Below, piece after piece: positions 30,062-42,700 of a stretch of 64,000 bases of DNA. The translations under genes were made by a program, and so were the position numbers. The stretch comes from Symbiodinium kawagutii (lineage: Eukaryota > Sar > Dinophyceae > Suessiales > Symbiodiniaceae). Numbering within the stretch: position 1 is the first letter of the stretch; each line of letters opens with the position of its first letter. A model generated the notes under the pieces. The model searched no databases. It saw only the letters and a list, made by a program, of their open reading frames with translations, and had not been told where the DNA came from. The stretch covers positions 16,868-80,867 of the forward strand of contig VSDK01010468.1 in the NCBI GenBank assembly GCA_009767595.1, written 5' to 3'.

Positions 30062-30349
30062 AAAGATTGGCAAAAGACACAGCACGTAGCGCTCTTTTTA
30101 TCTTGAGCCAAATATGTCCGGATGATCTATGACGTTTTGTCATGACCCTGTGCTGGACTACAGTGACAAGCAAACTGGATTCCCTCTAAGGACGTGCAAT
30201 TGAATCATGCATGTCAACCACTGTTTGTTATAGGAGCCGTAAGGCTACTCTATGATTTTGTGTGGGACTTGTGGCATTGAATTCATACCTCCATAGGAAT
30301 GTTGGTGACACATATAGCAAGTGGTAGGTTTTCCTGAATTTATTCTTCT
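30061..30349 (-). repeat. 5' LTR of the copia element
   Basis: 289 bp, identical to 20651-20939. It should carry the promoter; no convincing TATA box was identified. Confidence 0.95.
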
Positions 30350-30785
30350 TGTTATCCTTATATTCTTTCTATCATCCGTATGAAACCACTGGATAAATCC
30401 CAATATTCTTGTTATTGTCATCATATTATCCTTATATTCCTTATATTCTCACCATGAAACCATTGGATAAATCCGCATATTCTTGTTATTGTCATGATGT
30501 TATCCTTTCATTCCTTCTTTCATCCGTATGAAACCATTAGTTGAGTCCCAATATTGTTGTTGTCATGATGTTATCCTTACATTGCTTATATTCTCCCATT
30601 GAAACCATCTATTCAGTCCCCATATGTTTGTTTTTGTCATCATGTTATCCCTTGATTCCTTTTACTATCCCTATGAAACCATTGGTTGAATCCCTATTTT
30701 CTTGTTTTTTATCATTTTGTTATCTTTATTTTCCCTATATTCTTCCTATGAAACCATGGGTTGCATCCTTTTTATTCCTTAGTAA
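30350..30785 (+). repeat. 74-bp minisatellite, about six copies
   Basis: The unit contains ATGAAACCATTGGATAAATC, then a T-rich block with TTGTCATGATGTTATCC. Copies start near 30381, 30456, 30530, 30601, 30675 and 30748. The sequence at 20610-20650 is the missing left part of one unit, so the retrotransposon split this array. Confidence 0.85.
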
Positions 30786-30924
30786 TGTTGGTTTCTGATT
30801 AGTATCTACCTGTTGGTTTCATCTATTTTCATTACTTTAGGGGGGGGGTTACACTAATCAGAAACCATTGGCTAAATTCCTTTTTATTCCTTAGCAAAGC
30901 TTGAAGAGCCACTGGCTCTCCCAG

Positions 30925-30980
30925 GACATCCGCACCCCTGGTCGTGTTGACCTCTGGGCCGCGGGCGTTGGATGTTGCAG
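30925..30980 (+). CDS. Possible upstream exon of gene 2
   Basis: It lies between CCCAG|GAC and GCAG|GCGCGA. One frame encodes DIRTPGRVDLWAAGVGC and joins in phase to 33708; a second open frame is equally possible. Composition is GC-rich against the AT-richer flanks. Confidence 0.35.
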
Positions 30981-31052
30981 GCGCGAATGATCGTGCAGCA
31001 TGGGTCATGCTGGTGTTAGGTCACTGGGGTTTTGCGCTTACCGGTTGACTTG

Positions 31053-31126
31053 ATATGGCTATGGGTCGATATTAACCAACAATAATAGGGGAACCAGGGG
31101 TATGGGGTTTTGACCCCCAGCCATAT
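31053..31126. mobile_element. PAL-C element, internally deleted
   Basis: It starts ATATGGCTATGGGTCGATAT and ends TTTTGACCCCCAGCCATAT. It is 74 bp against about 118 bp for the full copies. Confidence 0.7.
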
Positions 31127-31863
31127 TAGTGGTTGCTATGGTGGCTAGTGATTTTTAGTAGTGGTTAATTTGCGTTTGTAACTAGTGGTTGGTTAATCAC
31201 TATTATTGTTGAATATGGTTAGTTTTTTGTTTTGATGAGTTCATGTTGGTTTGTTTATTTGAACACAATTTTTTACAGGCTAATATGGTTGCTAATCATG
31301 GTCAGTAATGGGTCAGATAAGGTTTTTGCATATCATGGTTAACATTGAGGAACCACTGAATTCGATTGAAGTGGTGAAGAAGCTTACCGATATTAGTTCA
31401 TATATAGTGGTTTCGCCAAAAGGATATTGGAAAATATGGTTTTTCGTGGCTGATATTGGTTAATCACGGCGAGTGGATGATTGTCAGGGATCATCGATAT
31501 CAGGAATCATCGATTGCGATGGCTAGTGAGATTATTTGGTCAGTGATATGAGGATTATTGGTCCTTGACTGCTTGTAAACTGGATCCATCGGAAGGGAAG
31601 TGGCAGTAGCTATGTGGAGACAGCAAAAGAATGGTGATCGTTCGCATCCCAGTAGGTCAGTGCCTAGTTCGGTCATGTATGGGATTGGTTCACAGCCAGA
31701 GGATACAGGGGCCCTTCCTCCACAACCACCAGGCGCCCACAACCATGGAGCCATATCTGCCCCATGGCTACCAAGCAGCATGCTGGGGCAGGGCCACTGG
31801 ACTTGAAAGCATAGCGGTATGGAAGGGGAGAGTTTCATGCACCATGAGTCAGTTAGTCACTAT
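31127..31863. other. Gene 2 intronic or upstream sequence
   Basis: GT-rich words of the type TGGTTAGTAATGG. A GC-richer patch at 31590-31805 has short open frames on both strands but no clear exon signals. Confidence 0.4.
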
Positions 31864-31975
31864 CTATATGGTGGTTTCTCAAAATAGGGGTACCCTCAAA
31901 TCATCCTTTAGCAGTCATTTTCAGTAATAAACCAACCAGTTTTTGGGTCCTCCATTTTAAGAAACCACCATATAG
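31864..31975. mobile_element. PAL-A palindromic element, intact copy
   Basis: The ends CTATATGGTGGTTTCTCAAA and TTAAGAAACCACCATATAG are reverse-complementary over about 24 bp with a few mismatches. 112 bp, the best PAL-A reference copy. Confidence 0.85.
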
Positions 31976-32543
31976 ATGGTTTACTTGTCGCTCTCTCAGC
32001 ATTTGGCATCTGCCAAGACCCAGCCTCACACAAAGTGAAATCAACATCGTTGAACCATCCACCCATGTATGAGAATTGTAAAGACAACAGTTGTTTCTGA
32101 TAAGAAGAAACTGATGGTTGATGGCTTTTTGCATATTTGTTTGACATTTTTTACTATATATATATATATATTTATATTTGTATCATTGTTTTGCACCCCT
32201 CCGTGTTATTTACAATGATCATGACGGGGTTGATATGGCTATCAGCATAAGTTCGAATTTAGTAGCAGATATTGACAAACATCCGTGATGATAATCAATA
32301 ATTACTGATGATCCTGTACAATTAAAGTGTTGGCTATCATTCCAATGAGGGTGCTGCGGACATCACCTTCTACACATGAATCTTGAGCTCGCGAACCTGT
32401 GATGGCCCCGTTTCCGTCGCGCAGTCCGGGGCAGAACAACTTCCATTGCGGCGACTTCCACAGCCCCAAGGCCAAGAGTGGATTGAGGCCGGGTTGACCC
32501 TGAGGGGCGGCCAGGGAACCTACAGATGGCCCAGCAAACCAAC

Positions 32544-32649
32544 GTGGTGGTTTCTCAAAACAGGGGAGCCCCAAGTCATCTACTGTAGTTATTAACCATT
32601 TACAGTAATGAACCCACCATTTTTGGGGTTCCCTATTTTAAGACACCCT
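32544..32649. mobile_element. PAL-A palindromic element
   Basis: The left arm is GTGGTGGTTTCTCAAAACAG and the right arm CCCTATTTTAAGACACCC. A GC-rich open stretch at 32390-32540 just before it could be an exon, but I could not fix its frame. Confidence 0.75.
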
Positions 32650-33456
32650 CAATTGATATTAGCATTGTCATTATGGTTTGGATTGATTGCTAGTGTTTGA
32701 TTGGGGCCAAAAACTCTTGATATCCAACCAACCAGCCAGCCAAACATTGAATTTCCAAACGAGCTGTACTTGGAATCCACTGAGCAGTTTGCTTAAAAAA
32801 CCACTGGTTGATCAGGTTGCCGAGTGTTTTCTATGGAGACTCACTTATAAACCCACCTACTCGATGCTTGTGTGATTTGATGGTTAAGAAAAAACCTAAA
32901 TACCCAGGACATGAGTGGGTCCGTTGTCCAAGTTGGAAACTAATTTGCATAACTCCGGCTGCCCTCACGCCCTCCACTTACATACATGTCTTGCAGGACA
33001 CCAGACAGAGCGCCCCCGAACACTACTCAAGGGGATACGCTGACACTGGTCAAACGTGCGGGAGTGGTTGGACAGAGATGGTCCCGAAAAAATACAATAG
33101 TCCAGAGCTCCCTAAGATTTCCACACATTTGAACTCCTCTTAACCTAGGTATACCCAAAGTCATTGCGTTTAACACCATGGGGTTCGAACCCTTTCTCGC
33201 TGGAATGCAGCACTCCTTAGGGCATGCAATTAAGGATCAATACTGATGCTCTGAGTGAACATCTGATTCAATTTACTCAACGCGAAGCTTACGATCCTTC
33301 ATCTTCTTGGTGATGCTATGTCATGTTTCCTTGTGGATACAGTCCCCATAGCGAGCATCGCAGAATTATCCCTTTACTTCCGAATAACATGATGAATTCA
33401 GTACATGAAGCCCCCCTAGCACCAGCTAAAGTGGCTAAAGTCTACAGTGATGATTA

Positions 33457-33545
33457 ACCCCGTACCCCTGGTTCCCCTATCATTAACCATCCCTATGATT
33501 GGTTGGTACTTCTCCCCCACTATTGGTAAATCTTGACCCATACCA
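33457..33545. mobile_element. PAL-C element, reverse orientation, truncated
   Basis: CCCCGTACCCCTGGTTCCCC at one end and AATCTTGACCCATA at the other. Confidence 0.55.
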
Positions 33546-33707
33546 CCAGTTTATCAGTAACTTAACTGGGGTTAACTACCACTTATAGTGGTTATCAGTT
33601 ATAACCCAAGTTATAACTGTCAGGGGCCCACCTTGGGGCTCGATTCTCCACGTTTCACCGGCGGCTTTCGAGCCACGGATTCAGCTGATGGCGCGGCCGC
33701 GCCGCAG

Positions 33708-33765
33708 GGTCGTGGACGAAGGGCAGCTGCGCTTCTTCCGCCTGGCTGTGCAGCAAGCGGAGGCC
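33708..33765 (+). CDS. Gene 2 exon
   Basis: It encodes VVDEGQLRFFRLAVQQAEA. The acceptor is CGCAG|G; GC donors at 33763 and 33766 both fit phase. CA-rich upstream and GT-rich downstream flanks match other exons. Confidence 0.5.
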
Positions 33766-36700
33766 GCCACGACGCCAGTGGGGCGTGGTGATGGAGATGG
33801 CAGGTGGTCATGACTGGTTGGTGGTTGGTAGGGAAACCAGGGTTCATAGTGGTTAATAATGGTTGATGATAGGAGACCAACCAACCACTTATATTGGCTA
33901 ATAATGGTTAATAGTAGGGAATAATAAGCACCAACAAGGGTTAAACAACTACTGGTTGGTGGTCATAAGCAACTGAGCGATGTCCAAAACCTCTCTTTAC
34001 ATGTTTAGTCTTCCTTGTGTCATATCGATGCTGTGCGTAAGTAAAAACCTGGGTTGCGTAAGGCTGCGTAAGCTTTTTGGGGAATGGTGGTTTGTTTGAG
34101 CCGCGTAAGCTCGTCGCGTAAGCTGATCAACAGAAACATTTGCAGCAACCTTTAAGATGCTTTGTGTTTGATTAAACTGAATGAGCCCCTTCCAGATAAT
34201 GGCTTTCTCGATAGCATCATCTCAAATGTTTCACCATTTCCAAGACAATCACGTCATCCCCGCGTAAGGAAAAACTGTGCGGAAACAAACATTTTGCACC
34301 AAAACTCTGTCGCGTAAGCCTCGCGTAAGCTATACTCACAAAATGTCTCCCGCGTAAGCTGGCACTGTGGTGGCGTAAGCATTGCGTAAGTCAATGCGTA
34401 AGGAAAATGATACGACATGACAAGTTATTAGACCTTTTGGTCATGGCTCAACTGAGGCTGTGACATGGTATGCGTGCAACTGGGGCTCAACCTTAAATCG
34501 GTGGTGGAAACCATTCAGATGTGTGAATCGACATGTCACTTGGCAAAGTCTTCCCGTGGCGTGGTGGATACGTTTGTCCTATCCCATTATTGTCTCATCA
34601 CATGAAGTATCACAGGAGGGACAGCTATGGACAGCTGACCAAATTGATTGATGATGCATTGGAATACCCTCTGAAGATCTCTGAAGAAAGTTGATCCTTG
34701 TTTTGATTCATCAATGTTTCAAACGCGAGGTCCTTATGCTGAAACACCCATATTCTATGGTAAATCACGAGTGCCGGCTAATTGTGGTCGTTTATTCGTA
34801 TGGATTTGCAATTGCAAGGGATGCTAGATGTCCTTTGGACCATGCATGGATTGAAAAACACATAAAAGCACCATGTTTTGACTACCACATCCATCTTGAT
34901 AGCCACGTCCATCTTAGCAACAAGCTGGGTGTCGATGGATGTCGTACATGTTGATCATGATTTATCATGATCATGGTTGGATATGGTTGGATACCCCCCC
35001 GAAGCCCCATGATGGCTCATCAATGATGATCCACTAATACTCAAGAGCATTCAAGCAGGAATAATCTGATAATATTTTGCCAGCTTCAAGTACATGTCTC
35101 TACTGTTGACCGTGGTACATGTCTCAATCTGTGGTTTTCAACGGAGTTCCATGAAGGACCCAGGATACAACGCTTGGTTGTACCAGCTGTGTGCAGGCGG
35201 CGTACAACTTGGAGGTCGGACAACCCATGTTCTTCACGTGGCTCGAGGACGGCGGCAGCCACGGATGGGTCCATGCCTTGTGTTGCTGTTAATTGTGGAT
35301 CAAGTAAGTCCTGGCTGGTGGTTTGATTTTTCATTTTTTATGTAGGGAATATAGTGATTAGTAAAAGGGGCTTCATAACCAACAATGATGGTTTCTGCTC
35401 ATGATAATGAATAGTGGATCAAGCAAGTGGCTATAACTTTGGTTTACAATGTTAACAATGGACCATAACATGGTTCACTATGATGGTTCTCATGGTGACT
35501 ATGGTCATAGTTATAATGTTGATCAGTTGTGGTTTAACCAGAACTACGATTAATTATGGTTTCTGAAGGCTGATATTGATGATAGGGGGAAGTAAGCAAC
35601 ATCAGGGGTTAAACAACTACTGGCTGGTGGTTTGATTGATGTGTTTATTTTCGCTCGTAATTATTGACAACAGGTTGGTTGACAAGCATTTTTTCATAGG
35701 GGTGGTTCAACCACCAACCAGATTAAGAAACCACCTATATAGACATGGGTGTTTCTCAAAATTGGCAACCGCCCATCCAAGAGGAATCCCTACAGCTAGA
35801 GGGTCAACGTGAACTGGACAGCTGGTTTTGGCGCACGCGCTGAGCTTTTGTCCGGCTTTTTGGGATATGATTGATTTGCAATTTTTCGCCACTAAAAGTT
35901 AGACTTTTAGCAAGGGATCTAGTTCAGCCACCAAGATAAATGAGTCATTAGCGATTCTTGTTGGTTCTTATCCCCTAAAAATCAACAATCATTGACTAGC
36001 CATTTGTCCACCAGCAACGATGCCTCACTGGACCAGCAACATCAGGGACATGAGTGGTCACCACCAAGGGCTTTGGTTGGTATCCTTTCCTTGTAATCCA
36101 GAGCTTCACTGATCCTAAGCCTCGATGTTTGATGGTAGATCGCCATTTATGATGGCATAGTGGTGTTGATTGATGTGGATCAGTGGCTCCAACGAAATTT
36201 TTCCTTCGAAGTTTATATATATAAGATTTTATGGCCAAGGCTACTCTGACTCTGATCCGAAACAAATGAACCAAATAGGTGGTATGCTTAATTGTGTGAT
36301 TTGCTAGTTGCTGACGAGTACTAAGCACTATTTATGACCAATTACTGCTGTTGAATACCATGGTACTGTAGTCGATTCTAACGACCAAAGGAGAAGCAAC
36401 CATGATCGGATAATAGTGGCTGTAAGCCACCATTATCATTTAGCCATTTGGAGCCATTGGAACCGTCCTAATTGGTCCTTCTGAACTCTAACAACAATTT
36501 TCGTAACCAGCAATGGCTATTAACCATCCCTGGATATCACTAGCCATCATGCCGTTCGCGGCTCGGTCAGGATGCAGATCGGACGTTGGAAAACTTCTTC
36601 CACCTTTCGCGGCTCGGCCAAAGCTAGGCTGAAGCGGAGACTGATGTGAAGGTAAGCAGGGCAAATGACAATGGTAGCTAGTTGGTGGTTTTAAAGGGGT

Positions 36701-39700
36701 TATGTAGGGGGTGTAACGAGTGGTTTTACAGGGAAACCATAAGAGATTTTCTATGGTTAACTAAGGTTAAGACTGGTTTTACAGGGGTTATGTAGGGGTA
36801 ATGACCATTTATAGAGGGTTTTATACGGGCAATAGCCAGCATTGGCTGAAATCTCCAAGGGTTTCAGATGATCAAACTGGAAAAAGTCCAGTTGCGGGTT
36901 TTATACAGGTTAGGTAGGGGTTATAACCAGTGGTTTTATACAGAATCAATGGGGTTGTGTAGGGGTTATTGATGGATATAACCATTAAGAATGATTATAT
37001 ATATGATCATAAGGGATACTAATCAGCAATAATATGGTTAAACAAATATTTGGTGGTGTGCTTGACATTTTGTCCCAATGATATGGGATCGTTGCTTGGT
37101 TGACGAGTTTATTTTTCAGAGGGGCTACAGCCACCAACCAGGAGGTAAATCATGGTTGATAACAGTGGTTAATTAATGATAATGGTGAGTGATGATAGCC
37201 ATTAATGGTTAATGTCAGCCACATGCACCAATCTAGAACACCTTTTCTTGTTTCCAGAGCAATGAATAGTCCTTACCAAGTATTGTTAGCCGACAGTGTG
37301 AAAAAATCCACGTTGTCAATGTTACTTCCTTTGTTGGCATTAGCTAGCAACCATTCCCATTGTTTGCCATAGCAATGCCAACTGCCATAACAGCCTCTTG
37401 GGTATCATGATGGTTGGCTACAGTGCTGCCTTAGTCCCCCTTCGAAGGCTTGTCCCGCTCCAGCATTGGCTGAGATCTTCAAAGGTTTCAGATGATCAAA
37501 TTTGATATAGTCTAGTTGGTGTTTTTTGGGGTTTGTATAACCATTAGTAATGGTTAATCATAGGGGATACTAACCAGCAATAGTGGTCAAACAACTAGTT
37601 GGTGTGCTTGACAGTTTCTAGTTTTCCCAATTGATTCATTGATTCACGGAAACTAGCACCTGGGGGGTTCAACTTCAAGTAACTTGATTCAACAATCCCT
37701 CAAAGCAGGGCTCAAATTCATGTTTTTTGGTCATCAGAAAGGACACCCCCCCTGTTTGGAATTCCATGAACCCACGATTCCACCTTTCACAGATTTTGAC
37801 ACCAGGATTTATCACCGGTAAGCACTATGATCGACCACCAGTGAGCACCAGGAAGGACCAGGAAGGACCAGGAAGGACCAAGGAACCACCAAGGAACCAC
37901 CAAGGAACCATCGGTAGCGTCTAGCCATCATGGTCTCATAGCAACCATGCAGTGCCCGAGGTTCAAGAACTTTGTCGTTGCAAATGTCTATCACATGGGC
38001 TTCAACACTGTCTGTGAGGGAACTCGGGGCGACCGAGCGATGTTGGCCAGTATATGATGTATTTTAGTTGTGTACATGACCGTTCCAATAGAAGTCGTCA
38101 GAAATCATCTACATGATCTCAATGGTCTTAATGTAGGTTGCTCACAAGTAGCATGCATTGTGATCATACACGATCATATTAACCAAGTGAATATTATATA
38201 GTCATCACCATCAAAGACTAAGATGTTAAGACGTCGCAATGGATGATGGCATAGTCATCTTCACCTGGCTGGGAAGGATGAAGAAGAAAGGGTGATCACC
38301 TTGAAGCATGAGCCACAAAAGGAAGTGGCACGGGAGCAACTAAGCATGGTCAGCACCAGGGTCGTTAAGGGTAGCGGTGTACCCCTGCTAACTTCAGGGG
38401 GTTCTGGAAATGTGCAACGGGTTACTCGTGTTTTTTGGCAGATGGGTTGTACAACCATCCGCCAATGGATATGGACTTCCTCTGCGAAGGTACGGCATCT
38501 GAGATGAGTGCAAGATGCATACCACCAGCATGGACGAAGATTATCGTTGATAAACATCGGGAAACAGGTTGCACTGGAGGGGTCCATGATTTTCACAACA
38601 CTGATGTTTTGCATTGTTTTCTTGAAACAATATTTGAAACTTACATGCACAGCCAAGATTTATTGATGGTTACAAATAGTAGTTGGTACCAGCCATTCGT
38701 ATTCCATGTTGATCTCCAATAATCAGCAGCATATGGTGGTTTCTCAAAACACGGGTCCTCCTAGTTGTCATAAGCTGAGAGCACCCAGATTGGGTTCCAA
38801 CCTCCTGATGCTGAGGGATGTAGCCCACCTACCACTTGAAGGAATTTCAGTTTTTGAGTTTCTGGTTCTTCCATCGGGCAATGGTGAAGTATGTTTGATC
38901 CAGCAAGTGATTGAAAAAGCATGCCTTGAAAAGGCCATCCCAGCGCGAGCCAACACCTCAAAACGTCACAACGGTCTCCCACCCTAATTTCAGTCATAAA
39001 ACATACATTAATTCAAGATCCAAGTAAAGTAAAGTGGAAAAGTTTGGAGTACGCAACAGGCAGAGAAAGAATCAGGTAGAGAGGGTAGATTTGGCAGCGG
39101 GGAAAACACTAGCAGAAAAGCGGCCCAGAGCGGCTAATGGGGGGTAGAGTAGCACAAAGTATATGGTGGTTTCTCAGAATAGGGGTACCCAAGAATGGCT
39201 GATTTATTTTTAAACATGATTGAAAAAGGATTATTTTGGGGGTTCCCTATTCTGAGAAACACCCATACAAATGAAAAACAAGTCCGGAGAAGAAGTTGGA
39301 GAGCGAAACCAAGCGGAACCAACCAGGAACCAACTCGAAACCAACCCGAAACCAAGCCGGAACCAACCTGGAACCAACCCCGGACTCGAGAAGAGCTGAG
39401 AAGGGTCGAGCTAGCCTAGAAAAAGTATTGTAGATAAGAGAAGAGCCGATTAGACAATACCGGAGCAGGGAAGGGCAGAGTGGAGAGAGAAGAGTAGAAC
39501 TGTGAAGAGTATGGTAGAAACAGATTAGAACAGAGAAGAGCGGAGTACAGAAAAGAGTAGGGAAGCAGTGAAGAAAAGATTGATAAGAGTAGGACACCAA
39601 AACACTAGAATAGAAGAGCAGAGCGCCAAAGCGTAGAGAAGAGAACAGCGGCACAGAGTAGAGTAGAGCTGAGAAGAGTAGAGCAGAGAGCAGAGTAGAG

Positions 39701-42700
39701 TAGAAAAAGCAACAGAAGATAGTGGAGCACAGAAGAGTGGAAGAGAACAGGGCCTAGGTCAGGTGAGTTGAGAGAGAGGGACATGCAGAGCATACAAATA
39801 AGAGCACATTAGAGTAGAGTTTAATGAGTTTAGTATTGTAGAGGAGTAGAGTTGAGGAGAGAAAAGCGGTGGTTAAAACCAATCGATGGAGAAAAGGTTG
39901 CTTCATCAAAAAAACTGAAGCAGCGTCCTGCACGGGTTGCACATCATTCCCCCTCGTTTCATCACCACTCAGCACCTCAAGAGCCCGAGATGTTAGGCGG
40001 ATGCTCGTTGATACGCCACCAACACTCTCACAGCAATTGCCGTCAAGATCTCAGACAAAGACGTTTTCTATCAAAATTTCAGTCACAGCAACTGTCATAT
40101 TCTGTCAACTGGTACAGCTCACTCTTGCACAATAACCGAAAACACGTGGCTCAAGAAAAAAAATCAATCTAGCCTTTGCTATCAAAGCTTTGCTTTTTAT
40201 CTTCAACTTTCTGACAGCTTGCCGAGAGCTCAGAGGCTGCAGCTTCTAACACTGCACACTTCACCCTCCTCGACAAACACTAAGAAACTTCATTATTTCA
40301 AATCTCATATCCCAAGGCTTTTCTTAATTCTCTACGTTTTACCTGATCCACGTGGAAAAATCCAAACCATGCCCATAAACCATCCCACGTTTCATTCATT
40401 TGCCAGGTCATGTTGCGCTTTGCAGACATCACCATTTTCTCGGGGCGTTGGGCCGACATTGGCATGGACGAGGATTCCAGCAACAATACAATCTTTTGAA
40501 ATTATTTCACAAACGCATCATCCAACACGTCTTGTTCCAGGAACCGCTCGACATCCAGGCACGGAGACCAATGCATCCATAAAAATCCCGACCTCCGTCG
40601 CCCTCCCCTGCCTCGCACTCCAGGACTTATCACCCATTTTGCACGAGGCGACCTTGAATTGGCTCCAAGCCGGAATTCTTGCCAGCGCCCAAGTAAGAAT
40701 GCATGACACATTTTCCGCGATGCGTACAAATCAAATTCTTCTTGTTGCTTGCCCAATCACGTCGTCGCTCGATCTAGGTGCATGAAACCACCAAAGTTGT
40801 GGAAAAAAGCAAAAAAACACATCAAGGTTGCGACACATAGCACATCCCATGACCAAACCTCATGAAGCCTCTCTTCAGCGCAGGCGAAGTCCTTGCAAGG
40901 ACCAAAGAGTCCAGTACAGAGCTCAGTGTTACATCAGCAAACCCATCACTACACACATAAACTTACACCGTATTCCCACATTCCACTACGAGGTCTTCCG
41001 AATTAACAATGCAGGCCCTTTCATCGACTACCCACGTTCTTTCGCCGGAGACTCAGTCCTTCAACTTCTTTGCATGTGCTTTATTTTTACTTCCCTGCAT
41101 AACTTCGATCGGGTAATGACGAATCACATTGTCTTATCCAATTGCCAAGGAATTGCTGGGAGAAGAGAGACGCTGGCGCAACCAGCGCAAAAAAGCTGCG
41201 GGCAAGGCGACCAGCACATTTGCACACCTTATAAGGAACCACGTTCACCAAATTGCCATCTCGCGCTTTCAGGCCGCGAAATTTCACCGGTGCGTCCAGG
41301 CAAATTTATCAACTGAAGCAAATTCTTAACAATAACACTAACCCCCAAAGACTAACACTTACCAATCCCACCGCTTGCTAGGCAAAGAAACCTGAGCCAC
41401 CGAAGGCTCCAGCCAAGCACTCAGCTCACAATGAAACATAAAAACCGATCACCGCAGACGTTCATTCACCAAGTGCACATCTCAGGCCAAAGTGCTGGAG
41501 CTTGTGAAAAAGGACACAGTTTCAAGTGCTGCAGCATCGCCGACGGCCGCAACCTCAGATGAATCACAAGAAGCATTCTGCATTCAGCGAAAAAATTTGA
41601 CGTAAAAATTCAACGAGGCGACTGCAGCAGACAAGAGGTTCATGAAGGCCAACTGCCAACAAGGCGCCCCGACATCAATCATTCTAATTGATAAATCAAA
41701 CTCAATGCTGCGCAGGACTGGGAAAAGATGCGAGAAATGTTTACTTCCGCCCACCCAGCCTGAGTAGTTGGGTGGAAGGCGGAAATGCCGGAAACCCAGA
41801 AACGCACCACATACCATGCAAATCTCAGTCTTCACTCATTTTTTTTCCCAACAAATTTAGCCTCGACGTCGGTACAAACGCGCGCCTGAGGTCCCACACG
41901 GAAATAACAACTTCCGGCTAACAGCTTTAGTGCAAGCAGCTAGTCGCCCACCACATTGGGAGCACTGAAGGGTAGGTTGTGTACCATACATGGTGTGAGT
42001 AAAATGAACTTTGTGAAGCAAAGGGTGACCACACCCCACTTGGGCTCCAGCACCCGTACAGGGCAAGGCAGCCATGACTTCCAAGTCAGGCAAACTCCGG
42101 TAGGTCTTAAGGATACTACAGCAAGCGTTACAACGCAAGCCATCTGGGCACCGTTTCCAAACATGGCCACCAAAACCTTTAGCTTCAGCTTGATTAAACA
42201 ACTCATGCTTAGTCCGTGGGGGGCCATCGGGTTCCCTTTTAGGCACAGCAGCTTCAACAGAAAGCCAATACTTAACACGAGGGATCATCCACAAGGTCAA
42301 CTTTTTAGTCCTTTCAAAAACCCAAGCATTCACATCTTCAACAGCAAAGGGCGCAACAACAGTAGCACTCATGCTAGCAAGCTCATCGGCAAACCGATTT
42401 GCATGCCAAGACCAGCTTTCTCTACCAAGAGAAACATGCTCCTCATGCGTGATATGGGACTTCACTTTATTGAGGCACACCTGCTTGTCCAGCAGCGTGG
42501 CAAGTTGGCCCCTGAGGTCCCCATGCGGGTTCCGTATCTTCTTTGGAGAGCGACGCAACTTGTGATAGACATTGATGACAAAGGAAGCATCCACAGCAAC
42601 CCTCGGCTCACAACCTTCAGGAATTGCTTGCAGCAGCTCAACAAAGGCACGCAACTCAGCGCGAGCAACAGTATTGGGATTGTGGCCATCGCGCACAAAC

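Larger units (their letters stand above)
20646..30354 (-). mobile_element. Complete Ty1/copia LTR retrotransposon with two accessory domains
   Basis: A 9,699-bp element (20651-30349) sits between 5-bp target duplications TGTTA (20646-20650 and 30350-30354). Its two 289-bp LTRs are identical by direct comparison, so insertion is recent. Gene order on the minus strand is a coding-like frame without AUG, a HAD-like frame, Gag with coiled coil, protease (DSGAG), integrase (HHCC, D-D-E), a methyltransferase-like domain, RT (YVDD) and RNase H. Integrase before RT places it in the copia group. The LTR ends AGAAG...CTTTT instead of TG...CA. It sits in a 74-bp minisatellite whose sequence continues on both flanks. 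One in-frame stop and apparent frame changes break pol. Whether these are programmed or inactivating is open. Confidence 0.93.

Noticed and set aside
40219..40785. Plus-strand 188-codon frame as a gene
   Set aside because: No domain, start context or splice support is seen, and the opposite strand is also largely open.
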